Assembly (NCBI RefSeq): GCF_002860205.1
Contig: NZ_PGVB01000011.1
Coordinates: 43,210 to 107,209 of the forward strand
Length of the DNA: 64,000 bases
Direction of reading: 5' to 3'
Source of the DNA: Bacillus sp. T33-2
Lineage (GTDB): Bacteria; Bacillota; Bacilli; Bacillales; Cytobacillaceae
The position numbers were made by a program, and so were the translations under genes. Shown here one piece after another: positions 17,330 to 26,031 of the stretch. Each line of letters starts with the position of its first letter. Within the stretch, counting starts at the first letter, position 1. The notes beneath the pieces are model-generated. The model was given only the letters and a program-made list of their open reading frames with translations, was not told the origin of the DNA and searched no databases.

Positions 17330-17899
17330 ATGAGGAAAAGAAATTACCCTGGAGCTTATCCAGGCAGCAATGGTTTCCCTTACACAGGCCGCACGCAGGG
17401 CGGGTTGCCCCTTCAGTACGGGATCCAGGGAGCAGGTTATCCTGGATCAGGTGTATATGGACAGGGTGGCTATCCACAAAGTGGCTATGCCGGTTTGCCT
17501 GGTTATGGAGACCTGGGCCAGGCCGGTTATGGAGGACTTGGTTCCCCCGGGTATGGAGGACTTGGCCAGGGCGGATATGGAGGACCTGGTTCCCCTGGGT
17601 ATGGAGGACTTGGCCAGGCCGGTTATGGAGGATCAGGTTCTCCAGTTTACGGAGGTTTGGGCCAGGATGGCACCGGCTACCCAGGTTACGGAGGGCTCGG
17701 CCAGGCTGGATTCGGAGCCACCAGCTCACCGAGTTACGGCGGGCTCAACCAAGGTGCAACGGGTAATCCAGGGTATGGCGACATTAGCCCGGGAGGATCA
17801 GGATGTGGCTGTAAGGGATATGGCGATATTGGCCAATTCGGCAAGAAGGGCACCGGCTACCCAGGTTATGGAGGTTTCAGAAAAAAAACGGAAAAATAA
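17330..17899 (+). CDS. Gly/Tyr-rich repeat protein, possible spore-coat component
   Basis: This 189-residue protein starts at an ATG behind AAAGGAGGAG. Nearly the whole chain is built of GYGGLGQ / GYGG-GSP units of 12-14 residues, repeated about eight times between residues 55 and 150. A short CGCKG motif lies near 162, and a basic end (FRKKTEK) closes it. Signal peptide and membrane helices are absent. The composition (about 40% Gly, many Tyr, Pro, Gln) resembles Gly/Tyr-rich spore coat proteins that can be cross-linked through tyrosine. That role is inference. A terminator follows. Confidence 0.8.
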   Translation: MRKRNYPGAYPGSNGFPYTGRTQGGLPLQYGIQGAGYPGSGVYGQGGYPQSGYAGLPGYGDLGQAGYGGLGSPGYGGLGQGGYGGPGSPGYGGLGQAGYGGSGSPVYGGLGQDGTGYPGYGGLGQAGFGATSSPSYGGLNQGATGNPGYGDISPGGSGCGCKGYGDIGQFGKKGTGYPGYGGFRKKTEK

Positions 17900-17937
17900 C
17901 ATCAAAAACAACTGGGTCATAGCGCTGATTTTGCAGC

Positions 17938-17967
17938 AAAAAAGGAAGGTGCCAAACCTTCCTTTTT
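17938..17967. terminator. Bidirectional Rho-independent terminator
   Basis: AAAAAAGGAAGGT pairs with ACCTTCCTTTTT around GCCA. It separates the Gly/Tyr-rich gene from the convergent small-protein genes. Confidence 0.9.
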
Positions 17968-17984
17968 CAATGGGATTTAACCCA

Positions 17985-18122
17985 CTAGTTATTTTGGATC
18001 ATCCTAAAAAGCTCATAGGCACGGTCTCCCGTTATTTGCACAAATTCTTTCCAGGTTTGATCCCTGAGCAGATCAAGCTCCACGATTCGTTTTGCCAGTT
18101 CAATCACTTCATTGTTCCTCAT
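17985..18122 (-). CDS. Small protein (45 residues) coupled to the Fbp-like gene
   Basis: The reverse strand encodes MRNNEVIELAKRIVELDLLR followed by a helical tail ending RMIQNN, 45 residues in all. The ATG immediately follows the TAA of the upstream Fbp-like gene with no gap, a typical coupling arrangement. The upstream gene's end supplies only a weak ribosome site. It is soluble and helical, and I cannot name a family. It is likely expressed with its upstream partner. Confidence 0.6.
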   Translation of the reverse strand: MRNNEVIELAKRIVELDLLRDQTWKEFVQITGDRAYELFRMIQNN

Positions 18123-18287
18123 TTATTTTTGCACTCCCTTTTTGCAAAAGTTGTTATAAGCATGTTTCAATTCAGTCAGGGTGAACTTATTAGCCGGTTT
18201 GTCAGAATGTTTTAATAAGCCGTTCTCGATTAGTTGATTCATAAAAAATCGCCTCTGCTTCTCAACGGCTTCACGTAAAAACGGCAT
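18123..18287 (-). CDS. Small basic protein resembling Fur-regulated basic protein FbpA
   Basis: The protein has 54 residues from the ATG at 18287, behind AAAGGGGAA; the upstream extension to 18338 has no ribosome site. The sequence pattern LREAVEKQRRFFMNQLIENG followed by FTLTELKHAYNNF resembles the FbpA group (LRxAVExxR...LxxLG...LTLSELE). In B. subtilis Fbp proteins assist the small RNA FsrA in the iron-sparing response. I see no clear Fur box in 18290-18480, so iron control is not shown by the sequence. Confidence 0.6.
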   Translation of the reverse strand: MPFLREAVEKQRRFFMNQLIENGLLKHSDKPANKFTLTELKHAYNNFCKKGVQK

Positions 18288-18513
18288 TGTAACAATTCCC
18301 CTTTCGTTTTTTGTTAAAGTTATTTTATAAAAGCGCAAGACGGTTATCTGCTATTTTGTCAGGTTCGCTGACATAGTTTCTTTTCCCGTTGTGAGTGTTT
18401 TTAACATGTTTCCCCGATTTAGTTCATATAAAAGTTGATAGGAATTGATTCATGCGGGGACTATGCTATACACTGAATAATAAATTATGAGAGATTTTGT
18501 GGAGATGTAGGAA

Positions 18514-19275
18514 ATGGAATTGCGGGACAAACAAATATATGAGGCGATAGAGGCCTGCCTGCTGGCAGGGAAAATCATGCTGCAGAGTGGTGCGGAGACA
18601 TATCGGGTAGAAGACACGATGATGAGGATGGCGTCTGCGTTCGGGGTTGGGGAAACACACAGTTATGTGACACCGACCGCTATCATTTTTACTTCAGGAG
18701 GCAAGGGGCCCGTTACGACGAAGCTTGTCAGGATATCGGATCGCACAACGGACCTAAAGAAGGTGGCAATGGTAAACAACATCTCCAGGAAGATCAGCAG
18801 CGGCGACCTGGATCTTGCAGAAGCTTTCCGTCAGTTAAAGGATATCGAATCAGCCAACCTGACATTTTCCGTCCAGCTGCAGCTGTTTGCTGCGGCAGTT
18901 GCAAGTGGCTGTTTTTTGATTATGTTCAAGGGTGGCTGGCCAGATTTTCTTCCTTCCATGGTTGCCGGGGGAGCAGGCTATTTATTTTTTATACAGTTCC
19001 ACAGGCTCGTCCCAATCAAATTTTTTGCGGAGTTTGTTTCGAGTTTCCTAATTGGGCTGATTTCATTCGCGTTTGTTAAGGCCGGGCTTGGCCATGAGCT
19101 GGATAAAATCATTATCGGGTCAGTTATGCCGCTTGTGCCAGGGTTGCTTATTACCAATGCCATCAGGGATCTGATGGCCGGCCATTTGGTATCGGGAATC
19201 TCAAAAGGGGCAGAAGCTCTATTGACTGCATTTGCCATCGGCTCCGGGATAGCTGTTGTGTTGTCTTTTATTTAA
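18514..19275 (+). CDS. Threonine/serine exporter family protein, large subunit (ThrE/YjjP type)
   Basis: This 253-residue protein has an N-terminal soluble domain (EACLLAGKIMLQSGAETYRV, then THSYVTPTAIIFTSGG) and four to five membrane helices from about residue 125. It is the YjjP-like half of the split ThrE (DUF1212) exporter, which moves threonine, serine or small dicarboxylates across the membrane. GGAGATG precedes the ATG. The small membrane partner follows 64 bp downstream, so the two should form one transporter. The substrate is inferred from the family. Confidence 0.85.
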   Translation: MELRDKQIYEAIEACLLAGKIMLQSGAETYRVEDTMMRMASAFGVGETHSYVTPTAIIFTSGGKGPVTTKLVRISDRTTDLKKVAMVNNISRKISSGDLDLAEAFRQLKDIESANLTFSVQLQLFAAAVASGCFLIMFKGGWPDFLPSMVAGGAGYLFFIQFHRLVPIKFFAEFVSSFLIGLISFAFVKAGLGHELDKIIIGSVMPLVPGLLITNAIRDLMAGHLVSGISKGAEALLTAFAIGSGIAVVLSFI

Positions 19276-19339
19276 GGAACTGGTTCGTTGATAAATTTTA
19301 ACGGCCGCAGGTGCCGTTTCAGTCAAGAGGAGTATATAA

Positions 19340-19783
19340 ATGATGTACATTGAACAGCTTGTTACGAGTTTTATCGCTTCGGCGGCATTCGGAATTCTTT
19401 TCAATGCACCGAAGGAATCTTTGATTAAATGCGGATTGTCAGGGATGTTTGGCTGGATGGTTTACATCGTTTTGGAGAACATCGGATTTGGTACTGTTTT
19501 CAGCACCCTTGCTGCCTCGTTTTTCATTACGGTGACGAGCCAGGTGTTTGCCAAGATATACAAGACACCCATCATCATTTTCAGTGTTGCCGGAATCATT
19601 CCGTTAGTCCCTGGCGGTCTCGCGTATGATGCGATGAGGAATTTCGTCGAAAATGACTATAGCACAGCCGTTGCGCTGGCGGCGAAAGCAACGATGATTT
19701 CCGGTGCGATCGCGATCGGTCTGGTTTTTTCCGAAGTGATCAACCAGGTCATCCGCCAGTCAAAGCTGAACCCGAATCAATAG
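19340..19783 (+). CDS. Threonine/serine exporter family protein, small subunit (YjjB type)
   Basis: This 147-residue protein of about four membrane helices has the signature GIIPLVPGGLAYDAMRNFVE of the YjjB-like half of ThrE. It follows the large subunit with its own AAGAGGAG site, and the two most likely form one two-component exporter. The start is the first of two adjacent ATGs. Confidence 0.85.
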   Translation: MMYIEQLVTSFIASAAFGILFNAPKESLIKCGLSGMFGWMVYIVLENIGFGTVFSTLAASFFITVTSQVFAKIYKTPIIIFSVAGIIPLVPGGLAYDAMRNFVENDYSTAVALAAKATMISGAIAIGLVFSEVINQVIRQSKLNPNQ

Positions 19784-19930
19784 CAGGAAGGGCAAGGCTG
19801 CAAGGAACAAATGTCCTTGAGACAGGCTGTCAAGGCCAAAAAGCTTCAGGGAAACAATTAAACTGTCTTTGAGACAGGATCCCAAGGACAAAATGCACCA
19901 GGGAAACGGAAAAATTGTCTTTAAAAAGTG
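19784..19930. repeat. Degenerate copies of the GGACA/GGGAAAC intergenic repeat
   Basis: Blocks AAGGACAAA..., CAGGGAAAC and TTGTCTTT(G/A)A recur twice in this gap. They resemble, in order, the elements of the 52-bp array at 63.3-64 kb. No gene is present. Confidence 0.5.
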
Positions 19931-19980
19931 ATATAGACGCATAATATTATCACCATAAATAACCAATTATTTTGAGGATG

Positions 19981-20030
19981 TAAACTATTAATGCCCAATC
20001 CCCAGCAGGGGGGTGGGCATTAATAGTTTA
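19981..20030. other. Long perfect inverted repeat (17-bp arms)
   Basis: TAAACTATTAATGCCCA and its exact complement flank a 16-base centre that itself contains CCCC and GGGG. It lies between the convergent ThrE and oxidoreductase genes and could be a bidirectional terminator, though it lacks a T-run. Confidence 0.75.
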
Positions 20031-20041
20031 CATAGCTGGCA

Positions 20042-21034
20042 TTAAAGTTTCACGATTGTCCGCCCGCGCGCTTCACCTTTAAGGATGGAATCCAATGAAG
20101 CCGGCAGTTCCTCTAGCGTGACTTCTTTTTTGATTGTGTCCAATAACCCCTCTGGCTTCAGGTCGGTCGCCATTCTATGCCACAGCTCTTGCCTTGTGTC
20201 CATAGGGCAGTAGACGGAATCAATGCCCAACAGGTTAATCCCTCTCAGGATGAACGGGAAAACGGTGGTTTGCACGTCAGTTCCGCCTGTCAGGCCGCTG
20301 ACCGCCGCAGAACCGTTGTAATCGAGCTTGCTCAAGGCTGCAGCCAGTGTTTTGCCGCCAACCGGGTCGACCGCTGCAGCCCACAGCTGCTTGTCCAGCG
20401 GCTTGATTTTTTCCCCATATATATCCTCACGGGAAACGATTTCCTTTGCCCCGATTTCCATCAAGTAACCATGTTCCGATTCTTTCCCTGTGCTTGCCAC
20501 GACATGATAGCCCCGCTTCGCCAGGATTGATACCGCGATGCTCCCTACGCCTCCGGTAGCCCCTGTAACCAGCACCTTGCCTTTTTCTGGAGTAAGTCCA
20601 TTTTGTTCGAGGCGGTGGACAGATAAAGCAGCGGTAAAACCGGCAGTGCCGTATATCATGGCTTCTTTTAAAGTCAATCCATCAGGGAGAGGCACGATCC
20701 ACTCCGCCGGTATTCTCGCAAACTCACTAAATCCGCCAAAATGGGAAACACCAATTTCGTAGCTGGTCGCAATGACTTCGTCACCTTCTTTAAAACGGGA
20801 GTCGGCTGAACTCACGACAGTACCGGCAAGGTCTATTCCGGGAATGAACGGATAATTCCTTACTATCTTACCGTTCGGAATGCTGGCCAGGCCATCTTTA
20901 TAATTCACGCTCGAGTATGCAACCTTGATAACAACATCGCCTGCGGGCAGATCTTCGAGAACAACGGTCTTAATTCCAGCTGTGAAATTGTCCTCAGATT
21001 TGTCGACTAAAAATGCTTTAAATGGCTTGTCCAA
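20042..21034 (-). CDS. YhdH/YhfP-family quinone oxidoreductase (acryloyl-CoA reductase-like)
   Basis: This 330-residue medium-chain dehydrogenase/reductase lacks the zinc ligands. The GroES-like N-terminus carries SSVNYKDGLASIP and YPFIPGIDLAGTVV, and the NADPH-binding loop is VLVTGATGGVGSIAVSIL near residue 152. It is the YhdH/YhfP group, whose E. coli member reduces acryloyl-CoA. The start is a TTG behind AAAAGGGG. The gene stands alone, so the in vivo substrate is open. Confidence 0.9.
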   Translation of the reverse strand: MDKPFKAFLVDKSEDNFTAGIKTVVLEDLPAGDVVIKVAYSSVNYKDGLASIPNGKIVRNYPFIPGIDLAGTVVSSADSRFKEGDEVIATSYEIGVSHFGGFSEFARIPAEWIVPLPDGLTLKEAMIYGTAGFTAALSVHRLEQNGLTPEKGKVLVTGATGGVGSIAVSILAKRGYHVVASTGKESEHGYLMEIGAKEIVSREDIYGEKIKPLDKQLWAAAVDPVGGKTLAAALSKLDYNGSAAVSGLTGGTDVQTTVFPFILRGINLLGIDSVYCPMDTRQELWHRMATDLKPEGLLDTIKKEVTLEELPASLDSILKGEARGRTIVKL

Positions 21035-21204
21035 TTTTAAAAACCCCTTTTCGGTTAGTTACATTCTCATTATAAGGAAAAACCGGCATCGATAAAAAGA
21101 AACTTTCTTGAACATTGAAGAATTGTAGGCAGAAGTCTGTGGACAGGGGCTTTCCGGCTGTGCGGGTGAAGAAATAAACCGAAGTTTTTAAGAAAAATAC
21201 TTGG

Positions 21205-21220
21205 TGTGACGTACTTCACA
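21205..21220 (+). promoter_or_regulatory. Fnr/CRP-type box at -41.5 of the molybdoenzyme operon
   Basis: TGTGACGTACTTCACA has perfect TGTGA-N6-TCACA arms. A TAATAT -10 element lies at 21242-21247, predicting a start near 21254. The box would then be centred 41.5 bp upstream, the classic class II Fnr activation position. Anaerobic induction is predicted. Confidence 0.8.
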
Positions 21221-21241
21221 TACGCAGCTGTTATCCTATTT

Positions 21242-21247
21242 TAATAT
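21242..21247 (+). promoter_or_regulatory. Predicted -10 element of the Fnr-controlled promoter
   Basis: TAATAT is correctly placed behind the Fnr box, and no good -35 is present, as expected for an activator-dependent promoter. The leader to the GTG at 21410 would be about 155 bases; nothing else was recognised in 21035-21409. Confidence 0.65.
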
Positions 21248-21409
21248 TTAGGTAGAAAATGAACATATGAACCGCATCGGAATTTGTCCAGTGCCACACG
21301 GTGAAAAATCAAGTTTTCACTATTCACAAATTGTTTATATTTTATGCCTTGTTCAAGCTGTTCTCCGTGTTACTCTTTTAACAGAAATAACCGTAAGGAG
21401 GTTTCGAGC

Positions 21410-22579
21410 GTGTATAATTTTGAAAAATCTTTTTACTCCAAAACAAGCATGTATTCGTTCTATGCTGTACTCATCCTATTTTTTTCGATGTGGGTGGCGA
21501 CCGATAATTTTCTTCATATAGATATGGCACTTTTAGGCTATGCGATTTCGTCAGCGATATTCGCGGTGGGCCTTGCAATCCGGATGAGCTTCTGGCTCTA
21601 TAGGACGGCAACGAACAGGGTGGCATCGCGAAGCGTAAAAAACCTGTTCGATAAACAGCGCCAAAAGCGGAACGCCAAAGCAGTTTTTAAAACTCTCATT
21701 GATAATATCATCCTTCAAAAATTCATTTTTAACCGGGGTCTGTACCGGGGCATCCAGCACTTGATGATATCATGGGGCTGCATCATTTCCTTTGGGGTGA
21801 CCTTCGGGCTGACGTTTGGCTGGTTCCGTTTTGACCTTGTTGACCCGGAAACGTACCAGGTTGTTTTCTTCAATATCCCGACAATCAAGATGGCAGCACA
21901 CGGAATCTTTGCCGAGATCGTCTACAATGCCCTGAACATCGGGGCTATCATGGTGATGATCGGTGTCTGCATGGCACTGTACCGCAGGGTCACAGATTAC
22001 GATGTCAAAGTCACACAGCGTTTCGAGTTTGACATTTTGCCGCTCCTTATATTGCTTGCAGTGACGGCAACAGGCTTGTTCCTGACCGTGTCCTACACCT
22101 TCCTGGAAGGCTGGATGCACCATTACATGTCGCTGATCCATCAAGTAACCGTCGTTGTCATGCTGATGTACTTCCCATTCGGGAAACTGTTCCATGTGCC
22201 GATCAGGCCGCTTGCCACTGCCGTTCCGATGAGCTACCAGGAAACAGTGAAAGTCGATACAAAAGCCTGCAAGTGCTGCGGGCAAGTGTACAGCGATGAT
22301 GCCCAGATTGCCGATGTACAGGCGATTTTGAAAGCACAAAACTTCGACCTACAGCTTGCGGATGGATCATACCTGTCCGATTACTGCACGGCCTGCCGCC
22401 GCCGCATGAGGGCATTGAAACAAATGAACATGGAAGCCCCTAAAGGAAATCCATACGGCCCAGTCGTGACCAATAACGGGATCCATTTACCAGGATTCAG
22501 CAAAAAACGTTCAGAACAATTTTACGGTATAGACCAAGACTTGAGGGAGGAAACAGTCAATGAGCCAGTTTCTCGTTAA
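21410..22579 (+). CDS. NarI-like cytochrome b membrane subunit with C-terminal cysteine pairs
   Basis: The protein has 389 residues from a GTG with a strong TAAGGAGG site; a longer frame from 21344 has no such site. Five to six membrane helices run from about 15 to 260, with candidate heme histidines in GIQHLMISWG, MAAHGIFAEI, WMHHYMSLIHQ. This pattern resembles the quinol-oxidising NarI/HdrE-type subunits. A cytoplasmic C-terminal domain has two cysteine clusters (KACKCCGQVY and DYCTACRRRM), possibly a metal knot. It should pass electrons between menaquinol and the catalytic subunits encoded next. The stop overlaps the following gene by 20 bp. Confidence 0.8.
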   Translation: MYNFEKSFYSKTSMYSFYAVLILFFSMWVATDNFLHIDMALLGYAISSAIFAVGLAIRMSFWLYRTATNRVASRSVKNLFDKQRQKRNAKAVFKTLIDNIILQKFIFNRGLYRGIQHLMISWGCIISFGVTFGLTFGWFRFDLVDPETYQVVFFNIPTIKMAAHGIFAEIVYNALNIGAIMVMIGVCMALYRRVTDYDVKVTQRFEFDILPLLILLAVTATGLFLTVSYTFLEGWMHHYMSLIHQVTVVVMLMYFPFGKLFHVPIRPLATAVPMSYQETVKVDTKACKCCGQVYSDDAQIADVQAILKAQNFDLQLADGSYLSDYCTACRRRMRALKQMNMEAPKGNPYGPVVTNNGIHLPGFSKKRSEQFYGIDQDLREETVNEPVSR

Positions 22580-24686
22580 AGAAGGCGTCAAAAACCAGCT
22601 CCGCAAAGGTGAAAAATTAGTGACAACCCACTGCTGCTACTGCGGGATGCAATGCGGCATGCACATACGCGTCAATGAAAAAACGAACAAGGTAGTCGGC
22701 GTCGAACCCCGTTATGACTGGGTGCTGACAAGAGGAAAAATGTGCCCTAAAGGGGTGACAGCCTACCAGACAGTTGACCATCCGGACCGCATCAAACGGC
22801 CTTTGATCAAGAAGAACGGCAAATTCGTCGAGTCTTCCTGGGAAGAAGCGCTTGATTTGATCGAGCGCAAGTTCAAGGAAATCCAGGGCACATATGGCAA
22901 GGATGCAGTTGGTGTTTACGGGGGCGTATCGATGACAAACGAAAAATGCTATCTCGTCGGAAAATATGCCCGCGTCGGCCTTGGCACACGCTATATCGAC
23001 TACAACGGCCGCTACTGCATGAGCTCTGCTGCCGGTGGATTTAACAAGACGCTGGGCATGGACCGCGGATCAACCCTTCCTTGGACAGAGCTTGAGCACA
23101 CAGATTGCTTCTTCATGTCAGGAACAAACACGGCTGAGTGCCATCCGACCAGCATCCAGTGGTTGTGGAAAGCGAAGGACAAGGGCGTGAAAATCATTGT
23201 TGCCGATCCGCGTGAAACTCCGACAGCGCGTGTTGCCGATGTGCACCTTGACCTGCTGCCAGGAACGGATTCAGCTCTAGCCAATGGAATCATGCATCTC
23301 TTGATCAAGCACGACTATGTTGATTATGAATATGTCAAGGCGCGCTGCAATAATTTTGAAGAGCTAAAAGAAATGACGGCGAAATTCACGCCTGAATATA
23401 CATCTGAAATTACAGGTGTTGCTGTTGAAAAAATTGTGAAGGCAGCACATATATACGGCAAATCACCACGTTCGGTGGTCATGTTTGCCCGCGGTGTCGA
23501 ACAGCAGATAAAAGGCGTTGACAACGTCAGCCTTTACACATCGATGGCATTATTGCGGGGCCAGATCGGCAAATTCGCTTCAGGGGTTGCAACATTCACA
23601 GGCCAGGGCAATGGCCAGGGCGGACGCGAGCACGGCCAGAAAGCCGATGCGCTTCCAGGCTACCGCAAGATCACCGAGCCAAAGCATGTTGAATACATTG
23701 CCGGCGTCTGGGGCATCAAGCCTGAAGAAATGCCGCAGCAGGGTGTGTCTGCCTATGAGATGTTCGAGCTGATGGAAAACAAGACGATCCGCGCGATGCA
23801 TGTGATCTGTTCGAACCCGGTTGTTTCATCACCAAACATCAATTATGTAACTAAAGCTATGAAAAGCCTGGATTTCCTTGTAGTCAATGACTTCTTCCTG
23901 TCAGAGACGGCCGAGCTTGCAGACGTAGTCCTGCCGGCTACGACATGGGCAGAGGACGAGGGGACAACAACAAATCTCGAAGGCCGGATCATCCGGATTC
24001 GCAAAGTAGTGGAGCCGCTTGGAGAATCACAGCCAGACTGGAAAATCATTAAAATGATCGCGGAGCGGCTAGGCCGGGGCAAGTTCTTCCCATACAATGA
24101 GCCAGGCGAAATCTTCGACGAGCTGCGCCTCGCTTCCAAGGGCGGAAAAGCGGACTATTATGGCGTCACATATGAAAAAATTGACAAACAGGACGGCGTG
24201 TTCTGGCCGGCACCTGCAGAGGATCATGAAGGCACGCCAACGGTTTTTAAAGAAAAATTTGCGACTGAAGACGGCCGTGCAAATCTTGCGGTTGTCGACT
24301 GGGAAGACCCGGCAGAAGTGCCAGGCAAGGAGTTCCCGCTCTGGCTCACAACCGGGCGCGTTGTCTTCCACTACCTGTCCGGGAACCAGACAAGGCGTGT
24401 CGGATTCCTGATGGAGCAATGCCCTGAGCCATTTGCGGAAATGCATCCGGAACTTGCAAGCGCGTATCAAGTACAAGATGGAGAAAAAGTTAAACTCTGT
24501 ACTCCTCGTGGTGAGATGGTTACACCAGTTCGCGTGACAAAAGCGATTCGGAAAGATACACTGTTCGTCCCTTACCACTGGGGCAAGGAAATGTCCATTA
24601 ACCAATTGACCAATCCGGCACTGGACCCGACTTCACGGATGCCTGAGTTTAAAGTTTGTGCTGTAAAGCTCGAAAAATTATCCTAA
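22560..24686 (+). CDS. Molybdopterin oxidoreductase, nitrate reductase-like catalytic subunit
   Basis: This 708-residue protein belongs to the bis-MGD molybdoenzyme family. The N-terminal [4Fe-4S] motif uses Cys25, Cys28, Cys32 and Cys62 (CCYCGMQC ... GKMCPKG). The Mo ligand is probably Cys153 in NGRYCMSSA, the residue type found in NasC/NapA nitrate reductases and also in formate dehydrogenases as SeCys/Cys. No Tat signal is present, so the active site faces the cytoplasm. The C-terminal dinucleotide-binding domain is intact. Nitrate is the best substrate guess, but formate or another oxyanion is possible. It overlaps the cytochrome b gene and lies behind an Fnr-type promoter. Confidence 0.85.
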   Translation: MSQFLVKEGVKNQLRKGEKLVTTHCCYCGMQCGMHIRVNEKTNKVVGVEPRYDWVLTRGKMCPKGVTAYQTVDHPDRIKRPLIKKNGKFVESSWEEALDLIERKFKEIQGTYGKDAVGVYGGVSMTNEKCYLVGKYARVGLGTRYIDYNGRYCMSSAAGGFNKTLGMDRGSTLPWTELEHTDCFFMSGTNTAECHPTSIQWLWKAKDKGVKIIVADPRETPTARVADVHLDLLPGTDSALANGIMHLLIKHDYVDYEYVKARCNNFEELKEMTAKFTPEYTSEITGVAVEKIVKAAHIYGKSPRSVVMFARGVEQQIKGVDNVSLYTSMALLRGQIGKFASGVATFTGQGNGQGGREHGQKADALPGYRKITEPKHVEYIAGVWGIKPEEMPQQGVSAYEMFELMENKTIRAMHVICSNPVVSSPNINYVTKAMKSLDFLVVNDFFLSETAELADVVLPATTWAEDEGTTTNLEGRIIRIRKVVEPLGESQPDWKIIKMIAERLGRGKFFPYNEPGEIFDELRLASKGGKADYYGVTYEKIDKQDGVFWPAPAEDHEGTPTVFKEKFATEDGRANLAVVDWEDPAEVPGKEFPLWLTTGRVVFHYLSGNQTRRVGFLMEQCPEPFAEMHPELASAYQVQDGEKVKLCTPRGEMVTPVRVTKAIRKDTLFVPYHWGKEMSINQLTNPALDPTSRMPEFKVCAVKLEKLS

Positions 24687-24736
24687 GGAAAAAATACGTT
24701 CATTTAATAAATTATTATGCGAGAAAAGTTTTCGAT

Positions 24737-24908
24737 GTCTAGCTCCAGCGCCTAGCCAGTTTTCATCCTGAATAGACTTCCCCGAGTATCTTGCGAGAAG
24801 CGTTAGCTTTGAGCAGCTCGGGTCATAAGCCGTCTCCATCCGGAAATCAGGATTTCCTGCAGGAGATTATGCCTGCCGGGGCTGGGCAAGACGCTTCCGC
24901 TTTTCTTA
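24737..24908 (+). repeat. Bacillus-type intergenic repeat element (copy 1)
   Basis: This 172-bp gene-free element runs from GTCTAGCTCCAGCGCC to CGCTTCCGCTTTTCTTA. Its ends match those of a second copy at 38561-38826. The GC-rich interior contains several self-complementary stretches. It sits inside the molybdoenzyme operon between the Mo and iron-sulfur subunit genes. Similar elements are known to me as common intergenic repeats in Bacillaceae; whether they are transcribed structures is not known here. Confidence 0.65.
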
Positions 24909-24924
24909 CAAGGAGGAACGTGAC

Positions 24925-25476
24925 ATGAAAAAAATAATGTATCTTGAATTTGAACGATGTATTGGATGCCGGGCCTGCCAGGCAGCCTGCCGTGAGTGCG
25001 GTGACCATGATGCCAAGGAACGGAACTATGTCGAATACGTGGACTTCACTGAATCTCGCCAGACTTTCCCGATGTTGTGCTTGCAGTGCAAAGACCCGGC
25101 ATGCGCGCGCGTCTGCCCGGCCAATGCAATCCAGATCACTGAAGAAGGCGTGGTCCTTTCAGCGATGGAGGAAAAATGCATTGGCTGCCGGAACTGTACA
25201 TTTGGCTGCCCGTTCGGGATTCCTAAATTTGACTTTGAAAAGAACAAAATGTACAAATGTGATATGTGCTATGACAGGACGAGGGACGACATTCCACCGA
25301 TGTGCGCTTCAGTCTGCCCAAGTGACGCAATCCGCTTCATCGACTTTGATGAAATGCAGCAATTGAGAAGAAGACGGACACAAATGAACCTGATTGAAGG
25401 CAAAAAACCACAGGAAGGCAACAAGTGGGATTACGTCCCGGAATTCTTTGGAGTTTATACGGATTCCCAACAATAA
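24925..25476 (+). CDS. Four-cluster [4Fe-4S] ferredoxin subunit
   Basis: This 183-residue protein has four cysteine sets: CIGCRACQAACREC, CLQCKDPACARVCP, CIGCRNCTFGCP and CDMCYDRTRDDIPPMCASVC. This is the DmsB/NrfC/NuoG-like four-cluster electron-transfer fold. It should wire the cytochrome b subunit to the molybdenum subunit on the cytoplasmic side. It starts behind AGGAGG. The 238-bp gap before it contains a repeat element. The Rieske gene follows within 25 bp. Confidence 0.9.
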   Translation: MKKIMYLEFERCIGCRACQAACRECGDHDAKERNYVEYVDFTESRQTFPMLCLQCKDPACARVCPANAIQITEEGVVLSAMEEKCIGCRNCTFGCPFGIPKFDFEKNKMYKCDMCYDRTRDDIPPMCASVCPSDAIRFIDFDEMQQLRRRRTQMNLIEGKKPQEGNKWDYVPEFFGVYTDSQQ

Positions 25477-25500
25477 TATGTGAAGCTGGAGGTGTCAGTT

Positions 25501-26031
25501 ATGACGGAAGATAAAAATAACAAAAACCATCAATCTGACGACCAGGATATGATCAAGTTGATAGACAACCTGAACAGGAAAGATGATGTCAACATAAACA
25601 GAAGGGCATTTTTAAAAGCTTCGTTTGGGGCGACAGTGGCAATCGGGCTGGCCACCACTCCCTTTGGAATCATCTCATACCTGAAAGATCAGGATGGAAA
25701 TGTAAAACGGGTTGAAATCACTGATGAAGCTGACCTGGATATCGGTGAAGCCAGGAATTTCAACTACCCCACCAAAGATGATCCCGCAATCCTTGTCAGG
25801 ACCCCGGATGATAAGTTTGTAGCTTATAATAATAAATGTACCCACCTGCAGTGCCCGGTTTTTTATGAACATAAAGAAAATATCTTATTATGCCCTTGCC
25901 ACAAAGGCTACTTTGACGTGAACAGCGGCCACCCAGTTGCGGGGCCGCCGCAGCGGGAGCTTCCGAAAATTCTTCTGGAAGTGAAAGACGGGAAAGTTTT
26001 TGCAGTGGGGAGGGAAGTAAGACATGGGTAA
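25501..26031 (+). CDS. Tat-exported Rieske [2Fe-2S] protein
   Basis: The protein has 176 residues from the ATG at 25501, behind GGAGGTG. A twin-arginine signal (NINRRAFLKASFGATVA, Arg34-Arg35) is followed by a hydrophobic segment that probably stays as a membrane anchor. The Rieske ligands are Cys113/His115 and Cys131/His134 (CTHLQC and CPCH). The extra Cys118 and Cys133 would form the disulfide found in bc1-type Rieske proteins. The cluster should therefore face the cell exterior and have a fairly high potential. Its pairing with a cytoplasmic molybdenum subunit is unusual. It overlaps the next gene by 8 bp. Confidence 0.9.
   Translation: MTEDKNNKNHQSDDQDMIKLIDNLNRKDDVNINRRAFLKASFGATVAIGLATTPFGIISYLKDQDGNVKRVEITDEADLDIGEARNFNYPTKDDPAILVRTPDDKFVAYNNKCTHLQCPVFYEHKENILLCPCHKGYFDVNSGHPVAGPPQRELPKILLEVKDGKVFAVGREVRHG

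Noticed and set aside
18290..18513. Fur box for the FbpA-like gene
   Set aside because: I looked for the 7-1-7 GATAATGATTATC-type palindrome and found no convincing match.
21267..21521. Forward frame of 84 codons before the cytochrome b gene
   Set aside because: It lies in the predicted leader, overlaps the true gene in another frame and has no ribosome site.
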